Assembly: GCA_003448675.1 (NCBI GenBank)
Contig: DLXZ01000161.1
Span: 1 to 7,314, forward strand
Reading direction: 5' to 3'
DNA length: 7,314 bases
DNA from: Porticoccaceae bacterium
GTDB lineage: Bacteria; Pseudomonadota; Gammaproteobacteria; Pseudomonadales; Porticoccaceae
Below, piece by piece: positions 4,454-7,314 of this stretch (positions are counted from its first letter, which is position 1; every line of letters begins with the position of its first letter). Under the pieces are notes generated by a model. The model was given only the letters and a program-made list of their open reading frames with translations, did not search any database and was not told the DNA's origin. The position numbers were made by a program, and so were the translations under genes.

Positions 4454-6727
4454 CTAAATAGCTCGAATATCACGGAGAAAGTCCTCGATGGTTTTACTCA
4501 GCCCTCGACTGATTTCCGTTAAACTCTGAGAGGATTCTTGAACTTGCACAGAGCCGCTGAGGGCTTCCTGCGAACCTTCCTTCAGGTGTTTTATCTGTTC
4601 GCTGACGGACTCCGTAAGCTTCGCAGCTTCGCGTATATTATGTAGTATCTCCCTTGTTGAGTAGCTCTGCTGTTCTGTCGCTGCGTTCACGCTCAATGCC
4701 ACTTCAGAGTTTTCCTGGATTGCCATTTTGGTTTCAGAAATGGTCTTGACCACTTTATCGCTGATAGTCTGCACTTGACTTATCTGATCAACGATGTCGT
4801 TAGTGGCGTTAGCTGTTTGATTGGCCAGCTCCTTTACCTCTGACGCAACCACCGCAAATCCAAGCCCGGCGTCTCCAGCTCGTGCCGCCTCGATCGTCGC
4901 ATTAAGCGCCAAAAGATTGGTCTGTTCGGCGATTTCATTAATCAGGTTGATAACGTTACCAATATTTCTTGAGGATTCGGCGAGACTCGCGGCAATTTCC
5001 GCTGTCGCATCGACTTTAGTGATTGCGTCACTACTAATTGAGGAAGAATGTTCCATTTGATTGCTTATCTCTGATACAGAGGAAGCCACTTCCTCCGTAG
5101 CGGACGACACGGTTCTGACATTTGAAGCTGTTTTTTCGGCATCCTGCGTAGCAGCCACGGTTTGCGCTTCCATTTTCTTTGCTGAATCTGACATTCTAAT
5201 CGCAGCTTTTTCCATTTGCTCTATCGCCGTGGCAAAACCCCTATTTTTTTCCTCGATCATTTCGTCAAATGCCGAAATACGTTCCTCTAAGCGGCGAGCC
5301 CTCGCCTCCCTTTCGGCCACCACCTGCAATTCTCTTTGTCTTTCTTCTTCCCTTAATTTTTCCTGGCGAGCACGTCTGTCTTCATCCCCCAACCGCTGGT
5401 CTTCAGCGGATTTTTGCGCGGCCTGTTCCAATCTAGCCCGTTCGAGATTACTTTCCTTAAAGTTTTCCAAAGCCTTCGCTATACTGCCAATTTCTGCCCC
5501 ATAGCTCTGATAAGGAACTTCCACGTCAAGTTGCCCTTCCGCCAACTGCCCGATTTTCTTATTGAGCATCAACAAAGGACGTGAAACACTCCTTGATATC
5601 ACTAGCGCACCGAGGAACAACAAGGCAACCATTGCCACGATCACACCGTACATAACCGCAATCACAAAAGCTCTATCAGCCTTTCCGCCAGCCTGCTCGC
5701 TTATTTTCTCAGCCAAAGTGTCTGACACTTGCTTGATCATATTCATGCGCTGGCTCGAAGCCTCGTACCACCCATCGGCAGTATAGCCGGCATCCTCGAA
5801 ATCACCGCCTTCCAAATCAACTATCATCATCCGAATTTCGTTTACCGCAGATGTGGACAATTCAACGGAGAGTGCCTCATAGCTATCCCAAAATTCGTCT
5901 TCGGCTAAATTTTTATACGCTTTTTCAGCGCCTTTTTGCTGCCCCAACAACTCCATAAATTCAGAAAACCGCTCTGCATCGAAATACCCTGATGAGAACC
6001 CTATTGCAACACTGGTGCGCTCACTACCGCTCAACTCCAATAGCTGCATCAACGCCAACAATGCAGAAATTCGTCGTGTAATCACCGCGTCGGAAACGGC
6101 GTGATTCATGTCACTCACAAACTTGAGTAACGCACTGTACATCTTGCTGTAATCTCTTTGCATGATGGCAATGGGAAACACCCGCGGCGGCAAAACCTGT
6201 CTCTCCACGAAGCTCATATTGGCAATACGTTCATCCTTCTGACGTTCCGCTGCGAAATCCACATTCAATACATATGATCTAGCCTGGTCCAGCTGCCCTA
6301 CCGCAGACTGCACCGATTGTAATGCTTTATGCAAATCACGATTCAATGAGCCGAGTTTCTCCTCACTCGCCGACACCTTGAACGCATCAATAGCGTGATT
6401 AGTTATTTCTTTTTGAACGACCAAACTATTTATTGCATCGCTATCCCCGTACGAACTGAGATAAATGGCTGATAGCCCCTCTTCTTTTTGAAGCTCATGC
6501 AGCAGATTGCTTAATTCGATTGACAGGCCGGCAACATACTGTATCTCCTTATTAATTCGGTATTCCCTATAGGTCGTATACGACTGGCTAGCGGAAAAAA
6601 CAATCAACAACACTATGGGTATAAAGGTGGTCCCGACTATTCTATTGGCGAGACTATAATTATTCAGCGCACGTTCGACACGCTCCCAAAACGGAGCAGC
6701 TCTAGACTGTACAGAATTTTCTGTCAT
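4454..6727 (-). CDS. Methyl-accepting chemotaxis protein with NIT sensor domain
   Basis: This is a transmembrane chemoreceptor of 757 residues. Order: a short cytoplasmic N-terminus; TM1 (about 30-50); a periplasmic region (about 51-352) of the NIT type, seen in the [15 protein letters not shown] helix (78-92) and the [13 protein letters not shown]...GFSSGYFD segment (about 226-250); TM2 (about 354-377); HAMP (about 378-430); a charged Glu/Arg-rich coiled coil (about 428-490); and the MCP signalling domain to the C-terminus. The hairpin tip [21 protein letters not shown] (601-621) is the binding site for CheA/CheW. NIT domains are proposed to sense nitrate or nitrite, but the ligand here is unknown. 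There is no CheR-binding pentapeptide at the C-terminus (it ends FLRDIRAI). Start: ATG at 6725-6727 has GAGGTG 6 bases upstream; a GTG three codons earlier is less likely. The tip variant ([16 protein letters not shown]) and the FLRDIRAI tail look more like alphaproteobacterial receptors, which may hint at transfer or a minor receptor class. Confidence 0.95.
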   Translation of the reverse strand: MTENSVQSRAAPFWERVERALNNYSLANRIVGTTFIPIVLLIVFSASQSYTTYREYRINKEIQYVAGLSIELSNLLHELQKEEGLSAIYLSSYGDSDAINSLVVQKEITNHAIDAFKVSASEEKLGSLNRDLHKALQSVQSAVGQLDQARSYVLNVDFAAERQKDERIANMSFVERQVLPPRVFPIAIMQRDYSKMYSALLKFVSDMNHAVSDAVITRRISALLALMQLLELSGSERTSVAIGFSSGYFDAERFSEFMELLGQQKGAEKAYKNLAEDEFWDSYEALSVELSTSAVNEIRMMIVDLEGGDFEDAGYTADGWYEASSQRMNMIKQVSDTLAEKISEQAGGKADRAFVIAVMYGVIVAMVALLFLGALVISRSVSRPLLMLNKKIGQLAEGQLDVEVPYQSYGAEIGSIAKALENFKESNLERARLEQAAQKSAEDQRLGDEDRRARQEKLREEERQRELQVVAEREARARRLEERISAFDEMIEEKNRGFATAIEQMEKAAIRMSDSAKKMEAQTVAATQDAEKTASNVRTVSSATEEVASSVSEISNQMEHSSSISSDAITKVDATAEIAASLAESSRNIGNVINLINEIAEQTNLLALNATIEAARAGDAGLGFAVVASEVKELANQTANATNDIVDQISQVQTISDKVVKTISETKMAIQENSEVALSVNAATEQQSYSTREILHNIREAAKLTESVSEQIKHLKEGSQEALSGSVQVQESSQSLTEISRGLSKTIEDFLRDIRAI

Positions 6728-6847
6728 CCCCCACACCTCAACTTAGCGTTTATTTGCTTATAAGTATACGATTCCATCAATATATCGTACTTTTTATGAT
6801 TAAGTACGACATATCTAAGTGTTGTTAGATTGGTTTTAACTTTATTC
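6728..6847 (-). promoter_or_regulatory. AT-rich leader of the chemoreceptor with -10-like element
   Basis: This 120-base AT-rich spacer lies between the CheX-like stop and the chemoreceptor start. On the minus strand TATACT (5/6 to the -10 consensus) lies near 6763-6768, about 36 bases before the ATG, but no good -35 hexamer lies 16-18 bases upstream of it. A promoter for the receptor gene is plausible here but not proven. Confidence 0.3.
6785..6809. repeat. Perfect 8-bp inverted repeat upstream of the chemoreceptor
   Basis: TCGTACTT and AAGTACGA are exact inverted arms separated by 9 bases. On the minus strand the repeat is just upstream of the TATACT element, where the -35 region would fall. 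It could be an operator for a dimeric regulator or a weak hairpin at the end of the CheX-like transcript. The stem is AT-rich and lacks a T-run, so an operator is somewhat more likely than a terminator. Confidence 0.4.
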
Positions 6848-7312
6848 TCAATTTGTGAAATATTTTAATATACCTTCTCCGTATTTTTTCACACTTATTT
6901 GATAAACACTTTTCTTATCCGCAGTATTTAATAAGCACTCTATTTCCGTCGGCAGCGTAGAGTACGACTCTAATTTCCCAAAGCGCAAATGACCCGTACC
7001 TTGCGACATGAACAGTCTAGACATGATATTCATCACCTCACAGATACTGTCATTTATCATCGCACTGATATCGCCCGAATCGGCCAATTCATGCGCGACA
7101 GCCGGCGCCATCATGGTCATTGCCGCTCCCATATAGACAGCAACTTTTTTCTCGCATCCGATTATCGCGACCGGAGTATTTTCATCATCAATGAATACGC
7201 CGTACATCCATTCCGCGTCGGAGACATCCGGTTCGTCAACAATCTGGGTCGCTTCCAGTCCGTCAAATAACAGGCCCAAAATGTTTTTCACCTCTTCCAG
7301 CTTAGGAACTTG
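6848..7312 (-). CDS. CheX/CheC-like protein, 5' end beyond the window
   Basis: The reading frame is open from the right edge (first complete codon at 7312) to a TGA at 6850-6848, giving 154 visible residues. A GTG at 7291 lies in frame, but it has no correctly spaced ribosome binding site and protein-like sequence (QVPKLEE) continues upstream of it, so the true start is probably outside. Counting from that GTG, the segment NDSICEVMNIM (80-90) carries D81-xxx-E85-xx-N88, with Pro114 25 residues later. This is close to the [DS]xxxExxN...P signature of CheC/CheX/FliY response-regulator phosphatases. The preceding helix (VYMGAAMTMMAPAVAHELADSGD) also fits that fold. In this family the ExxN residues dephosphorylate CheY-P. 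The gene lies 120 bases upstream of the chemoreceptor on the same strand, consistent with a chemotaxis role. Only one ExxN is seen, as in CheX. Overall similarity is weak, so the name is tentative. Confidence 0.6.
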   Translation of the reverse strand, partial: QVPKLEEVKNILGLLFDGLEATQIVDEPDVSDAEWMYGVFIDDENTPVAIIGCEKKVAVYMGAAMTMMAPAVAHELADSGDISAMINDSICEVMNIMSRLFMSQGTGHLRFGKLESYSTLPTEIECLLNTADKKSVYQISVKKYGEGILKYFTN

Positions 7313-7314
7313 AT

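Noticed and set aside
4821..5504. Two abutting plus-strand frames, Ser/Ala-rich, opposite the chemoreceptor
   Set aside because: They mirror the Ala/Glu/Ser-rich coiled coil of the receptor on the other strand. The composition is an artefact of that, with no ribosome binding site.
6810..6845. FliA (sigma-28) promoter for the chemoreceptor
   Set aside because: A TAAAGTTA element resembles the -35, but nothing like GCCGATAA lies 11 bases downstream.
1..7314. CRISPR array, tRNA/rRNA genes, insertion sequences or transposase genes
   Set aside because: No regularly spaced direct repeats, no cloverleaf or rRNA-like sequence, and no transposase motifs or flanking terminal inverted repeats were seen.

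Overview
The window reads as a piece of a Gram-negative, motile proteobacterial chromosome, most likely a free-living gammaproteobacterium. This is inferred from gene content, strong AGGAG-type ribosome binding sites and moderate GC; no marker gene fixes the taxon. All complete genes lie on the minus strand, so transcription runs from right to left. The one plus-strand gene is a 3' fragment at the left edge.

Left to centre (1-4453). An unrecognised plus-strand C-terminal fragment (2-169) converges on a major facilitator transporter (406-1710). Upstream of the transporter is a short-chain dehydrogenase/reductase, SDR-A (1878-2630), in which the catalytic-tetrad Asn is replaced by Cys. A terminator-like hairpin lies between SDR-A and the transporter. 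SDR-A has its own promoter, and a TetR-type palindrome sits exactly between the -35-like and -10-like hexamers. Next comes a SRAP/YedK (HMCES-type) abasic-site DNA-protein crosslink protein (2788-3450), which ends in a terminator-like hairpin. It is preceded by a second, fully conserved SDR, SDR-B (3540-4292). Immediately upstream of SDR-B, a 22-codon Met/Cys-rich small ORF (4303-4371) has a perfect GGAGGTG ribosome binding site. Its stop codon is embedded in the ribosome binding site of SDR-B. It is the least explained element here and the best candidate for something undescribed.

Right (4454-7314). A 757-residue chemoreceptor with a periplasmic NIT (nitrate/nitrite-sensing type) domain, HAMP and MCP signalling domain lies downstream of a partial CheX/CheC-like protein that carries a DxxxExxN phosphatase-type motif. 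Together they look like a sensory/chemotaxis module. By eye this half is more AT-rich than the metabolic half, with a change near 4454.

Working model (inference). The left part is a catabolic or detoxification cluster: import through the transporter and oxidoreduction by SDR-A under a TetR repressor that is not in the window. SDR-B with its small upstream ORF and YedK may form a second transcript. The right part is signal transduction. Nothing in the sequence links the two halves functionally.
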